64,000 nt of DNA from Betaproteobacteria bacterium (GTDB lineage: Bacteria > Pseudomonadota > Gammaproteobacteria > Burkholderiales > SG8-41). The notes below the pieces were generated by a model. That model was not told the origin of the DNA and did not search any database. It was given only the letters and a program-made list of their open reading frames with translations. This document shows, piece by piece, positions 45,338-53,838 of the stretch (positions are counted from its first letter, which is position 1; every line of letters starts with the position of its first letter). The stretch is taken from the NCBI GenBank assembly GCA_028292435.1, contig JAQGMI010000088.1, forward strand, positions 1 through 64,000. Direction: 5' to 3'. The position numbers and the translations under genes are program-made.

Positions 45338-46642
45338 TCAGGCCAGCGTCTCGTAAATGCGCTGTGCCGCTGCGAACAATGCACGGTCCTGCCCCGGTTT
45401 GCCAACGATTTGCGCACCGACGGGCAGGTTGTTGGGCCCGCGGAACAAAGGCATCGTTACTGATGGCACGTGCAAGGTCGTCCAGATCAGGCAATTATTT
45501 GCGTTGCCTGTCGCATTGAGCCCGACGGGCGCTTCGCCGGTCGCCGAAGCCGTGAGCAGCACGTCGTAATCGGCGACGACTGAGGTGAACGCGCGCCGGC
45601 ACTCGACGGCAATCTCACGCGCTTCCTGATAGCGCTCGAAGCTGCACGCAAGGCCGCTCTTCAGGCGGTTTTCGCGCAAGGTTGTGCTGATCATTTCCCA
45701 ATGATGCTGGATTTCGTAGGTAAAGTTGCGCGAAAATTCGAAGCTTGAAATTGCAAGATGCGCATCCATTAGCTGCTCAAAATTCGCCGGCAGTTCGACG
45801 TCGCGCACCTCAACACCGGCGCGTGAGAGGTTCTGCGCCGCCTCTTCGAGCAGCTTTTGAGTCGTCGGCTCGACCTGCGGCCACACATGCGTGCGGCAAA
45901 AGCCAACCTTCAATGCGCCGGTATGCTCTTTGACCGGTTGCGGTTCGACGCCAATCAGCACATCGCGGTAAAGCGCAATGTCGGCGACCGAGCGCGCGAG
46001 CAAGCCGAGCGTATCGAGCGAGCCCGCCGCTTCGCGCACGCCCGAGCAGCGCAGATCGCCCCACGTCGGACGGTAGCCGAACGCGCCGCAAAACGACGCC
46101 GGGCGTATGGTCGAGCCGGTCGTCTGCGTACCGATTGCAAGCGGCACCATGTGGTCACCGACCGCCGCAGCGGAACCGCTCGACGAACCGCCGGGCGTGC
46201 GCGCGGGATCGAACGGATTGCGCGTTTTGCCGGGATGCCGGTTGGCGAATTCGGTCGTAACGGTTTTTCCCATCAGCAAGCCGCCCGCCTTGCGGGTGAG
46301 CGCAACGCAGGCTGCTTCGTTTTTCGGCTGATTGCCTTTGTATATGGGCGAGCCGTACTCGGTGGGCATGTCGGCAGTGTCGATGATGTCTTTGATGCCG
46401 AACGGCACGCCGATCAACGGCCCGCGCCTGCCGCTCTTGTCGAGCGCAATTGCCTGTCCCAGCACCTGTTCGCGGTCGAGGTACTGCCAGGCCTGCACTT
46501 TCGGCTCGCGTATCTGAATCTGCTCGAGACAGGCGCGAGCGACGGCTTCGCAGGTCGTGTCGCCGGCGTTGATGGCAGCGACGATTTCGGTGGCAGTCAA
46601 TTCGTTAAGCTTGACTGCGGTTTTTTTGAGCGACGGTTCCAT
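45338..46642 (-). CDS. Amidase-signature family hydrolase
   Basis: A 434-residue enzyme of the amidase-signature family (GatA/AtzF type), which hydrolyses amide or carbamoyl bonds with a Ser-cisSer-Lys triad. I use the ATG at 46642 ('MEPSLKKTAVKLNELT'); an upstream in-frame start has no support. The catalytic Lys lies in 'GVPFGIKDIIDTADMPT' and the serines in 'TPGGSSSGSAAAV' and 'GTQTTGSTIRPASFCG'. The C-terminal 'LPVGAQIVGKPGQDRALFAAA' is typical, so the enzyme looks complete even though its stop codon marks the breakpoint with the MetE remnant. No signal peptide; cytoplasmic. The substrate cannot be assigned. Confidence 0.9.
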   Translation of the reverse strand: MEPSLKKTAVKLNELTATEIVAAINAGDTTCEAVARACLEQIQIREPKVQAWQYLDREQVLGQAIALDKSGRRGPLIGVPFGIKDIIDTADMPTEYGSPIYKGNQPKNEAACVALTRKAGGLLMGKTVTTEFANRHPGKTRNPFDPARTPGGSSSGSAAAVGDHMVPLAIGTQTTGSTIRPASFCGAFGYRPTWGDLRCSGVREAAGSLDTLGLLARSVADIALYRDVLIGVEPQPVKEHTGALKVGFCRTHVWPQVEPTTQKLLEEAAQNLSRAGVEVRDVELPANFEQLMDAHLAISSFEFSRNFTYEIQHHWEMISTTLRENRLKSGLACSFERYQEAREIAVECRRAFTSVVADYDVLLTASATGEAPVGLNATGNANNCLIWTTLHVPSVTMPLFRGPNNLPVGAQIVGKPGQDRALFAAAQRIYETLA

Positions 46643-46885
46643 TGTGACGTTTTCCCTGGTATCAGTTAATTGCGGCGCCGCGCAGCGCGGTACGCTCGCT
46701 GGACTCAGCACGCAAGTGTAGAACAAAAGTCACCCGCGCGTTGACGGCCGCCGGCGCGCTGCGTCTTTCACGGCAAGGAATTTTTAAAGCGTGATGCATT
46801 TCCTGCGCAAATTAATTTTGTCCGTTTAAAGTACATCGATGCGAGTGACACGTAACATTTACAATAACAATTCGAAAGGGAAACA

Positions 46886-47335
46886 ATGAAGCTGTCCCGC
46901 TGCATGGCGTTTTTATTTTTGTTCGCCGCCGGCAACGCATTGGCGCAAACCGAAGCGCAAGACGAAGTAAGGCTCATGTTCGACCGCTACATCAAAGCCG
47001 AAAACGAACACAATCTCGCCGCGGTAGGGCAGGCGCTGCAGGATTCCGCCGAAATGTTGTGGGTAGCGCCGCGCAGCATCCCGGTGTGGGGCCGCGACAA
47101 CGTCATGATGGAACTGACGAAGCGTTATCAAGGCGCATGGAAACTAGAACCCGAGATGGCAGCGTTGAAGCTCACTGTTTACGGCGACACGTCGGCGCGG
47201 CTGGTCGTGCCCGTCTACTATACGAGCGGCCCTTCGGCCAGTCGTGAGCGCTATCTGCTTCAGCAAACGTACGTCAAAACACCAATCGGCTGGCGAATCG
47301 CGGCGATGATTCCGGCGCCGCTGCCGACGCCCTAG
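46886..47335 (+). CDS. Exported SnoaL/DUF4440-like protein
   Basis: A 149-residue exported protein of the NTF2-like superfamily. A GAAAGGG box precedes the ATG, and a signal peptide covers residues 1-20 ('FLFLFAAGNALAQ'). The mature fold shows 'MFDRYIKAENEHNLAAVGQAL', 'WVAPRSIPVWGRDNVMMEL' and 'TYVKTPIGWRIAAM', a layout common to DUF4440/SnoaL-like proteins. Function unknown. It lies alone, divergent from the amidase across a 243-base AT-richer region likely to hold both promoters, and convergent with the MaoC gene. Confidence 0.75.
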   Translation: MKLSRCMAFLFLFAAGNALAQTEAQDEVRLMFDRYIKAENEHNLAAVGQALQDSAEMLWVAPRSIPVWGRDNVMMELTKRYQGAWKLEPEMAALKLTVYGDTSARLVVPVYYTSGPSASRERYLLQQTYVKTPIGWRIAAMIPAPLPTP

Positions 47336-47347
47336 ACGGGTTGCGGC

Positions 47348-47788
47348 TCACACGCTGCGCACGATAATTTTGGCGTCGGCTTCAACCACGATTTCATCTT
47401 GCTGGTTGCGGCATTCGCCTTTGAGCACCACAAGGCCGCCGCCGTGTTTGGGCTTGTCGTGCTTCTCCGCGATCGTCCACCTCGTGGTTAAGGTATCACC
47501 GGGCCGCACCGGCGCGGTGAAACGGCAGTTGTGCTCGAGATACGCAATGCCGGTGCCGGCAAAGTAAGTGCCGACCGGCCCGCCGACGAGCGCGCCCGTG
47601 AACACGCCATGCAGGACGCGCCCGCCGAAACGCGTCTGTTTCGCAAACTCCTCGTTGATATGCAACGGATGGCTGTCGCCAATCAGTCCCGCAGCGAGCA
47701 CAAGGTGCGTCTCGGTGACGGTGACGGCGGCGCCAAAGCTGTCGCCAATCGCGATCTCGTTGTAGCCCTTGCCTGGAAACACAGTCAT
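47348..47788 (-). CDS. MaoC-family hydratase
   Basis: A 146-residue MaoC-like hotdog protein, a family of (R)-specific enoyl-CoA hydratases and mesaconyl-CoA hydratases. The active-site region is seen in 'AAGLIGDSHPLHINEEFAKQTRFGGRVLHG', which contains the catalytic Asp-His pair (D and H in 'DSHPLH'). Further along come 'YLEHNCRFTAPVRPGDTLTTRWTI' and a C-terminal strand 'EIVVEADAKIIV'. The length is normal for a single-domain member. It lies 31 bases downstream of the saccharopine-dehydrogenase-like gene on the same strand and is probably co-transcribed with it. Confidence 0.88.
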   Translation of the reverse strand: MTVFPGKGYNEIAIGDSFGAAVTVTETHLVLAAGLIGDSHPLHINEEFAKQTRFGGRVLHGVFTGALVGGPVGTYFAGTGIAYLEHNCRFTAPVRPGDTLTTRWTIAEKHDKPKHGGGLVVLKGECRNQQDEIVVEADAKIIVRSV

Positions 47789-47819
47789 CGCCCGGCTCTC
47801 CGTTCAATATCAAATACCA

Positions 47820-48914
47820 TCATGCCGGACCTTCGCGCACGACGGTTGCGATGTTCCACCGCTTGAACTCCGCTTCGAAATCGGGCAACGCGAGAAATCC
47901 CATGCAGGGGAAGGCGCCGCGCGTCGCGATTTCGCCCTGCGCGAGTTTCTGCGCAAGCATGATCGCCGCCATGCATGGAATCTCCGGACCGTGATTCGAT
48001 TCGGCGGTCAGATGCCATTCAATGCGCGCGCGGCTGCCGTCGTGCCGCGTGCCGGCAACGCTGACGGACATGCCGCCGCGATCGCTGCCGAATACATTCA
48101 ATGCGTTCACGACGCGGCCCAGCGCGAGCACCCAGCGCTCGAGCGGTAGCTCATTGTTCCGCCGCCGCAACGCCGCGGCGCACCACAAACCGAGATGCAG
48201 GATTCGCAGTTCAAGTGCAGCCCGGAATTCGACCGTGCCAACACCGGGATAGCGTGCCGGTAATAGCGCGAGATCCGGCACATCGCACGCTGCCGACCAG
48301 CGCGATCGCAAGCCATCGAACCCGGCACGCCGCAATTCCTGCCAGCCATAAGCATCGACCCATTGTCCGCCCGATAACCATTTGAATGGTTTGCCGGCGT
48401 AGCTCACAACGCCGGCGAGCGTCGCTGTTCCACGCGTTCCGCGCTGTGCCGGCGCGATCACAATGCGAATTTCGTCGACGCGGTCCAGGCGGCGCGCAAC
48501 GCTATCGACAACGGCCGACGATAAAGCGGGCAGCGTGCTTGCGCCCGACACGGCGAGTACGCCGGCCGCGCGCGCCGGTTTGTTCATGCGCTCGGCGAAA
48601 TTGGCGACGAAATCGCGCCCGTCGGCAAGATCGATGTAATGCGCGCCGGCCAGCAGTGCGGCTTCGGCGACATGATAGCCCTGCCCCTGAAACGGCCCCG
48701 CGCAATGCACGACGATCGACGGCGACAAATCGGCGAGAGAACCGGCGAAATTACGCGCGCCGAGATCGAGTTTCGCGCGCCCGATACCCGCCGGTAGCCG
48801 GCTGCCGTCAGGATCGCGCCCGGCCGCGATGATCTGCGCGCCGGAACGCTCTGCCAGCGCGCGGCAGATGCGCGCGCCGAAATTTCCGTATCCACCCAAT
48901 ACAACTATGCGCAT
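47820..48914 (-). CDS. Saccharopine-dehydrogenase-like NAD(P)-binding protein
   Basis: A 364-residue protein with an N-terminal Rossmann fold ('RIVVLGGYGNFGARICRALA', GxGxxG-type with 'GGYGNFG'). It also shows 'SIVVHCAGPFQGQGYHVAEAALLAGAHYIDLADGRDF', the hallmark of the saccharopine dehydrogenase NADP-binding domain. The C-terminal half is less conserved. Members include reductases and trans-acting enoyl reductases of unknown substrate, so a true saccharopine dehydrogenase is unlikely. It is transcribed ahead of the MaoC gene, and the pair hints at a CoA-thioester or fatty-acid-like pathway. It is divergent from a Bug receptor gene at 49030. Confidence 0.82.
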   Translation of the reverse strand: MRIVVLGGYGNFGARICRALAERSGAQIIAAGRDPDGSRLPAGIGRAKLDLGARNFAGSLADLSPSIVVHCAGPFQGQGYHVAEAALLAGAHYIDLADGRDFVANFAERMNKPARAAGVLAVSGASTLPALSSAVVDSVARRLDRVDEIRIVIAPAQRGTRGTATLAGVVSYAGKPFKWLSGGQWVDAYGWQELRRAGFDGLRSRWSAACDVPDLALLPARYPGVGTVEFRAALELRILHLGLWCAAALRRRNNELPLERWVLALGRVVNALNVFGSDRGGMSVSVAGTRHDGSRARIEWHLTAESNHGPEIPCMAAIMLAQKLAQGEIATRGAFPCMGFLALPDFEAEFKRWNIATVVREGPA

Positions 48915-49029
48915 TGCATGTTGTTTATTATCCGAATGCAGACATTGTACAGGTTCGTTCTGCCTGCGCCTTGTGTATGTGGATTCGCCCGCTTAGACTG
49001 GCTGGAACTTCTCGACCTGCGGAATCTTT

Positions 49030-49995
49030 ATGCACGTTCGCCTGCTCTTATGTATGTACGCCGTTGCTTCGCTGTTGAGCGCGTCTGCATTCGGCGCTTA
49101 TCCCGACCGGCCGATTCGTTACATCGTGCCATCCGCAGCCGGCGGCGGCGCCGATGCGCTCGCGCGCATCCTCGCCGGCGAACTCACGAAGCAGTTGGGG
49201 CAGCAGGTGGTCGTCGACAATCGCGCGGGTGCGAGCGGCGCAATCGGCATGGACATGATCGTGCGTGCGCCATCGGACGGGTACACGATCGGCTACGGCA
49301 ATACACCGCTGCTCGCGATCAATCGCAGCCTGCTTTCCAACTGGCCGTATGAAGCGGGGCGCAATTTGCAGCCCGTCGCACGCCTGACCAACTCGCAAAA
49401 CCTGCTTGCGGTGACGCCGTCGCTGCCGGTCAAGTCGGTGCGCGAACTCATCGATTACGCAAAAAGCAATCCGGACAAGCTTGCTTATGCGTCGCCCGGC
49501 AGCGGCACAACGATACACTTGAGCGCCGAACTTTTCCGCCAGATGGCGGGTGTACGCATGGTGCACATCCCGTACAAAGCGATTACCGTCGCGCATACGG
49601 AAATGATCGCGGGGCAGGTCCAATTGATTTTCGACAATCTGACTTCTATCACCACGCTCGTAAAAGCGGGACGATTGCGCGGGCTGGCGGTCACCGGCAC
49701 GACGCGTGCCGGCCCGTTTCCCGAGCTGCCGACGATCGCTGAAGCCGGTTTGCCCGGCTACAACGTGACGGTCTGGACAGGCGTCACCGTGCCCATGGGC
49801 GTGCCGCCGGCGATCGTCGCGCGGCTCAATACCGAAATTAACAAGGCGTGCTCGTCACCGTCGCTGCTGGAAAAATTTGCGACGTTCGGCAATAACTGTC
49901 TCGGCAGCACGCCGGCTGAATTTTCGGACCTCATCAAGAAAGAAACCGTGAAATGGGCCGAGGTCGTGAAGATTTCGGGCGCCAAGGCGGATTAG
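49030..49995 (+). CDS. Bug/TctC-family periplasmic solute receptor
   Basis: A 321-residue Bug receptor with a signal peptide ('LLLCMYAVASLLSASAFG'). Ligand loops are 'VPSAAGGGADALARI' and 'DNRAGASGAIGMDM'. Near the C-terminus a Cys pair ('KACSSPS', 'GNNCLGS') could form a disulfide, which is not seen in the other receptors here. It is divergent from the saccharopine-dehydrogenase-like gene and is followed by an inverted-repeat element at 50017-50155. Confidence 0.9.
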   Translation: MHVRLLLCMYAVASLLSASAFGAYPDRPIRYIVPSAAGGGADALARILAGELTKQLGQQVVVDNRAGASGAIGMDMIVRAPSDGYTIGYGNTPLLAINRSLLSNWPYEAGRNLQPVARLTNSQNLLAVTPSLPVKSVRELIDYAKSNPDKLAYASPGSGTTIHLSAELFRQMAGVRMVHIPYKAITVAHTEMIAGQVQLIFDNLTSITTLVKAGRLRGLAVTGTTRAGPFPELPTIAEAGLPGYNVTVWTGVTVPMGVPPAIVARLNTEINKACSSPSLLEKFATFGNNCLGSTPAEFSDLIKKETVKWAEVVKISGAKAD

Positions 49996-50016
49996 AGCTC
50001 ACTGGATCAAAGCTTC

Positions 50017-50155
50017 ACCGCAAAGGACGCGAAGGACAACAACATTTAGCTAGGCAGTCTGGGCATTGATACCATCGACCAGCCCATGCATCTTTTCGAG
50101 ATTAATTACTGTTGGTTTCCGTTGCGTCCTTTGCGTCCTTTGCGTCCATTGCGGT
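50017..50155. repeat. Dispersed-type palindromic repeat element
   Basis: Two inverted arms of 21 bases (50017-50037 and 50135-50155), differing at two positions, enclose about 97 bases. The arms are built from the heptamer GCAAAGG and the word GGACGC or its complement. The right side carries an additional tandem copy (GCGTCCTTT twice just before the arm). This 'CCGCAAAGGACGCAAAGG' style of repeat is known between genes in betaproteobacteria; the function is not established. It lies between the stop of a Bug receptor and the stop of the flavin monooxygenase, where a transcription stop is expected. Confidence 0.65.
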
Positions 50156-50162
50156 TCCAGGG

Positions 50163-51401
50163 TTATACCGGTGCGGCGAGCTCGCTGATATTAGCGAGCT
50201 TGGCGCCGATTTCACGCAGCACCACTTCAGGCCGCTGATCGCATTCTTCCGGCGTGCGCAGTTCGGGCGGCTTCAATTGCGCTTCGATATAAGCGCCGAG
50301 CCGGCGCGAGCGGGCAACGACACGCGTGCCGAATATACGGCGTTCCCTATCGTAGTTGTCGAGTGCCGCATTGAGATCGTCAGGCGCCGCGGCGATTGCC
50401 TGCGCCAGCGATTGCGCATCGAGCGCAGCCTTGGTAACGCCCATGCCGACATGCGGCCGCGCCACGAACGCGGCGTCGCCTAACAATACGACCCGGCCGA
50501 CGGTCATGCGCGGTGATTCGAGATCGAATATCGCCTGGAAAAACGGCTGCGGCGCGCGCTCGACGATTTCGTATATCTGCGGCGCGAGCAATGCTTCGGC
50601 CTCGGCGCGCATCTCGGCGATGACTTGCGGCGTAATCAGCGGCGGCGGAATCGCAACACCGTGACAGCGCCCGCTCGCATCAGTGGCGAGCCGAGGCAGT
50701 TTCTTATCGAAGTCGACCGGCCGGTACCAGACAAAGTTAGAACTGCGTCGTCCCGGTTCGACTGCATTGTCCCGCCCCGGCACCGGATAGACGAGCATCA
50801 TTTCGCCGACCGGCAATCCGAACGCATAGCGCTCGAAGATTGCCGCATGCGTAGCCGGCGAGACCGCCGACTCGTCGACCACGCCGCGCCACGCGACGTA
50901 GCCCGCATAGTGCGGCTCCGCTTCGGGCATCAGCTGCGCACGAACGGCTGAACGAATGCCGTCGGCGGCGACGAGCAGGTCGCCGCGTGCGCTTGTGCCG
51001 TCGGTGAAATGCGCCGTCACGCCCTTTGCATCCTGCTCGACGCGCGCCAGGTTGATGCCGAAGTGATAATTCGCTGCTGGCAGCAAATCCTTTAGCGGCC
51101 GGTAAACGCGCGCCCACGCCGTCATCATTTGCGGCAGTGCGACGCGGTGCAAGACTGCGCCGGAATGATCGAGGCAGATTCGCTCGCTGACTTCGACGCC
51201 GATCGATGCGTCCACCTCGATACCGAGCCGGCGCATCACCGCAAATAGTTCGTCATGCGTGCCGATGCCGGCGCCCCGCGTCGCAAGATCGTCGACAACG
51301 CGCTCGAACACTTCAACGTGCCAGCCGATCGCGTGCAGCATATTGGCGGCGAACAAACCGCCGAGGGAACCGCCGACAATCAGCGCGCGCTGTTTGCTCA
51401 T
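50163..51401 (-). CDS. FAD-dependent aromatic-hydroxylase-type monooxygenase
   Basis: A 412-residue class-A flavin monooxygenase related to p-hydroxybenzoate and dihydroxypyridine hydroxylases. The ATG at 51401 is chosen; the upstream extension is antisense to the divergent gene. The N-terminal FAD site is 'ALIVGGSLGGLFAANML' (G10-G15), the NADPH/FAD motif 'LLVAADGIRSAVRAQL' and the FAD ribityl motif 'VVLLGDAAFVARPHVGMGV'. It probably inserts oxygen into an aromatic or N-heterocyclic substrate, using NAD(P)H. It is divergent, by only 34 bases, from the selenoprotein-partner paralogue at 51436, so the two may share a promoter region. Confidence 0.9.
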   Translation of the reverse strand: MSKQRALIVGGSLGGLFAANMLHAIGWHVEVFERVVDDLATRGAGIGTHDELFAVMRRLGIEVDASIGVEVSERICLDHSGAVLHRVALPQMMTAWARVYRPLKDLLPAANYHFGINLARVEQDAKGVTAHFTDGTSARGDLLVAADGIRSAVRAQLMPEAEPHYAGYVAWRGVVDESAVSPATHAAIFERYAFGLPVGEMMLVYPVPGRDNAVEPGRRSSNFVWYRPVDFDKKLPRLATDASGRCHGVAIPPPLITPQVIAEMRAEAEALLAPQIYEIVERAPQPFFQAIFDLESPRMTVGRVVLLGDAAFVARPHVGMGVTKAALDAQSLAQAIAAAPDDLNAALDNYDRERRIFGTRVVARSRRLGAYIEAQLKPPELRTPEECDQRPEVVLREIGAKLANISELAAPV

Positions 51402-51435
51402 CGCGTTATCATAACGACAATTCATAAACGGCGGG

Positions 51436-52503
51436 ATGAACATGGACGTGTGGCACGGCAGCAACGACGCGGCGTGGGACCGCGCGCAGGAGGAATTGTT
51501 TGCGGCGGGCGTCACTGACGGCCTGCCGGTAACGCCGCCCACGCGCGAACGCGTTGAAGCGATGCTCGCGCATTGCGGCATCGAAGGCGATCAAGTTATC
51601 GGCATGCTGCCGCCCGCATTCGGCGAAGTGACGTGGCGCGACATTGCGATCAACGCGGTGATGGCCGGCTGCCTGCCGGCTCATCTGCCTGTCGTCGGCG
51701 CAGCGGTGGATGCGCTTGCTGCGTCCGAGTTCAATCTGATCGGCGTGGCGACGACGACCGGTTCGGCATGGCCGATCATCATCGTCAACGGTCCTATCGC
51801 GGCCGAACTCGGCATGAACGCCGAGGGCAACGTGCTTGGGCCCGGTAATCGCGCCAATGCCGTAATCGGGCGCGCCATGAATCTAGCGCTGCGCAACATC
51901 GGCGGCGCGCTGCCTGGCGAACTGGACATGGCAACGCTGGGTCAACCCGCGAAGTACACGTGCTGTTTTCCCGAGAATGAATCGGCAAGTCCGTGGGCCG
52001 CACTCCACGTCGAGCGCGGCTTCAGCAAAGAATCGAACGTCGTGACCATCGTGGGCATCGCCGGTTCGGTTGAGATCGTCGACTCGGCCAGCAACACGCC
52101 CGAGAACCTGGCCCAGACCTTCGCGCAATCGATGCTGATTGCGGGCAGCGCAGGCGGCGGCGGATTCGGACTTTTGGGCGGCGGCGAGCCGCTGCTGCTG
52201 ATGCCGCCTGAAATCGCCAACACGTTCGAGCGCGGCGGCTGCAACAAAGCTCAGGCAAAAGCGCTGATCTGGGAACGCGCCGTGCTGCCGCTCGACCGGC
52301 TGTCGCCCGCGGTTCGCGAACATCAGCGCGAGCTGCGAGTCGCCGCTGAAGACGGCACCGTTGACGGTCCATTGCGAATCGCACGCAAGCCCGACGACGT
52401 CATGATCGTCGTCACCGGCGGTGTCGGCATCAAAGCCGCGTACATGCCGACGTGGGGCGGCACGACGAAAGCAGTGAGCCGGCTCATTCGCGAAAGCCGT
52501 TAA
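51436..52503 (+). CDS. Paralogue of the UGSC-selenoprotein partner family
   Basis: A 355-residue protein of a family I cannot name, homologous along its length to the gene at 54967-56088 that overlaps the UGSC selenoprotein. Shared landmarks are 'DGLPVTPPT' near residue 29, C47, 'NAVMAGCLP' with C79, 'IIIVNGPIAAEL', 'LGPGNRANAVIGRA', 'AKYTCCFPENE' with C176-C177, and the C-terminal 'VVTGGVGIKAAYMPTWG'. Three cysteine positions are conserved between the two. No signal peptide or membrane helix is apparent. It may be an enzyme with a thiol-dependent step. Two ATGs lie six bases apart (51436 and 51442). It is divergent from the flavin monooxygenase. Confidence 0.75.
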   Translation: MNMDVWHGSNDAAWDRAQEELFAAGVTDGLPVTPPTRERVEAMLAHCGIEGDQVIGMLPPAFGEVTWRDIAINAVMAGCLPAHLPVVGAAVDALAASEFNLIGVATTTGSAWPIIIVNGPIAAELGMNAEGNVLGPGNRANAVIGRAMNLALRNIGGALPGELDMATLGQPAKYTCCFPENESASPWAALHVERGFSKESNVVTIVGIAGSVEIVDSASNTPENLAQTFAQSMLIAGSAGGGGFGLLGGGEPLLLMPPEIANTFERGGCNKAQAKALIWERAVLPLDRLSPAVREHQRELRVAAEDGTVDGPLRIARKPDDVMIVVTGGVGIKAAYMPTWGGTTKAVSRLIRESR

Positions 52504-52558
52504 CTAGTCTTCACTCGCTTTCCCGAGCGGATTTAACGCGGCCAACGAACGACGCGAT

Positions 52559-53788
52559 TTATTTGTTCAGCGCCGCGCCCGCCATCCACCCGACCGCGCC
52601 AAGCGTAGTTTGGGCGGCGTTCAAGCCGAGACGGAAATCGTGATCGGAGTACGAGCTATAGCGATCCGTCGGCTGATGATAGTGAGGGTTCCAACCGGCG
52701 CCGATCTGCATTCCGCGCTCGTTCTCGCGCACGCTCAGCGATGGCGCGAAATCCTCGAACGCCGTCGAGTCGGTATTGCTCATGTGATGGCCGACTGCGG
52801 CCGGATAGTCGGTCGCGTAGCGTTCGTTGGCGTCGCGCATGACGACCGCGAGCCGCATGGCCTGATCCGCGAACTTCGAGTTCGCCTGATATTCGATGTT
52901 GACGTCCGCCTCCGGCCGCTGCTCGGGGCTCACCGTGCCGTCGGCGCGCGGCATGCCGTGATCCCACAGCATCATGTCGTGCTGAATCATCACGAGCCAC
53001 CGCGGTTCCGGATAACGGCCTGATTTGGGCGGATCTTCGTTCCCCTGCAACGCGGCGCGCTGCTCAATATAAGCACGGGCGCCGTGAAGGCCCGTTTCCT
53101 CGTTGTTCCACAGCACGAACCGGATCGAACGTTCCGTCGTCACGTCAGGACTGCTGAAAGCACGCGCGAGTTCCATTACGAGCGCGGTGCCCGATGCGTC
53201 GTCGTCGATCGCTTCGCCAAAACCGCGCCCGTCCATATGGGCGGCGACGATGAACATCTCATCCGGGCGCGTCGCGCCGACCTTGGTGCAATACACCTGC
53301 TCGCGCGGACCGGCGACCGGCGCCTGCGAGTCGAGCGCGCGCAGCGCGGCATCCGGTAGTGCGTTCGGATCGTTATTCGGAACGACGGACCGCGTCATGC
53401 CGCGCATGCGCGCCCCGCCGACGCCCATGCGGATTTCTCCGCTCGCAATCCTGCTCGCGGGCGTCGGCGCGGCGATGGCCTGCGCCGGCGCCTGATCGAA
53501 CGAGAACTTCATGCGCTCGACGGGCGCGCATCCATAGCTTTTGAGTTGAGCTTCGATCCAGTTCACCGCCGCGCGATTGCGGTCCGTGCCGTGCAGCCTG
53601 TCGCCAAACCGGGCAAGGCCTCGCAACGTGCTCTTGTACTTTTCGAGGTCGAGTCGGCGGACGAGCACCCCAACGGAATCGCCGGTCGCGCTGCCTGCCG
53701 ATTGAGCTGGCGCATCGACCGCGGCGGCGACGCTGATTCCGGCGATTACGACCAACTGCGCCGCAAATCGAAACGGTTTCCCTTGCAT
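52559..53788 (-). CDS. Exported M28-family zinc metallopeptidase
   Basis: A 409-residue aminopeptidase-like enzyme. The ATG at 53788 follows an AGGAGG box and opens a signal peptide ('LVVIAGISVAAAVDAPAQS'). Zinc ligands visible: H184 ('FIVAAHMDGRG'), the bridging Asp in 'AIDDDASGTALVMELARAF' (D195-197), E230/E231 ('LWNNEETG'), D271 and H371 ('NPHYHQPTD'). The layout and length fit peptidase family M28 without an added PA domain. It should act in the periplasm on peptides or N-acyl amino acids. It is convergent with the selenoprotein-partner paralogue and lies downstream of the enolase-superfamily gene. Confidence 0.9.
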   Translation of the reverse strand: MQGKPFRFAAQLVVIAGISVAAAVDAPAQSAGSATGDSVGVLVRRLDLEKYKSTLRGLARFGDRLHGTDRNRAAVNWIEAQLKSYGCAPVERMKFSFDQAPAQAIAAPTPASRIASGEIRMGVGGARMRGMTRSVVPNNDPNALPDAALRALDSQAPVAGPREQVYCTKVGATRPDEMFIVAAHMDGRGFGEAIDDDASGTALVMELARAFSSPDVTTERSIRFVLWNNEETGLHGARAYIEQRAALQGNEDPPKSGRYPEPRWLVMIQHDMMLWDHGMPRADGTVSPEQRPEADVNIEYQANSKFADQAMRLAVVMRDANERYATDYPAAVGHHMSNTDSTAFEDFAPSLSVRENERGMQIGAGWNPHYHQPTDRYSSYSDHDFRLGLNAAQTTLGAVGWMAGAALNK

Positions 53789-53838
53789 GACTGACCTCCT
53801 GGCTTCGCATGGCCGGGGGCAAGACAACCCCATACGCC

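Noticed and set aside
47820-48914. True saccharopine dehydrogenase of lysine metabolism
   Set aside because: Only the NAD(P)-binding half matches; the rest resembles the broad, uncharacterised reductase group.
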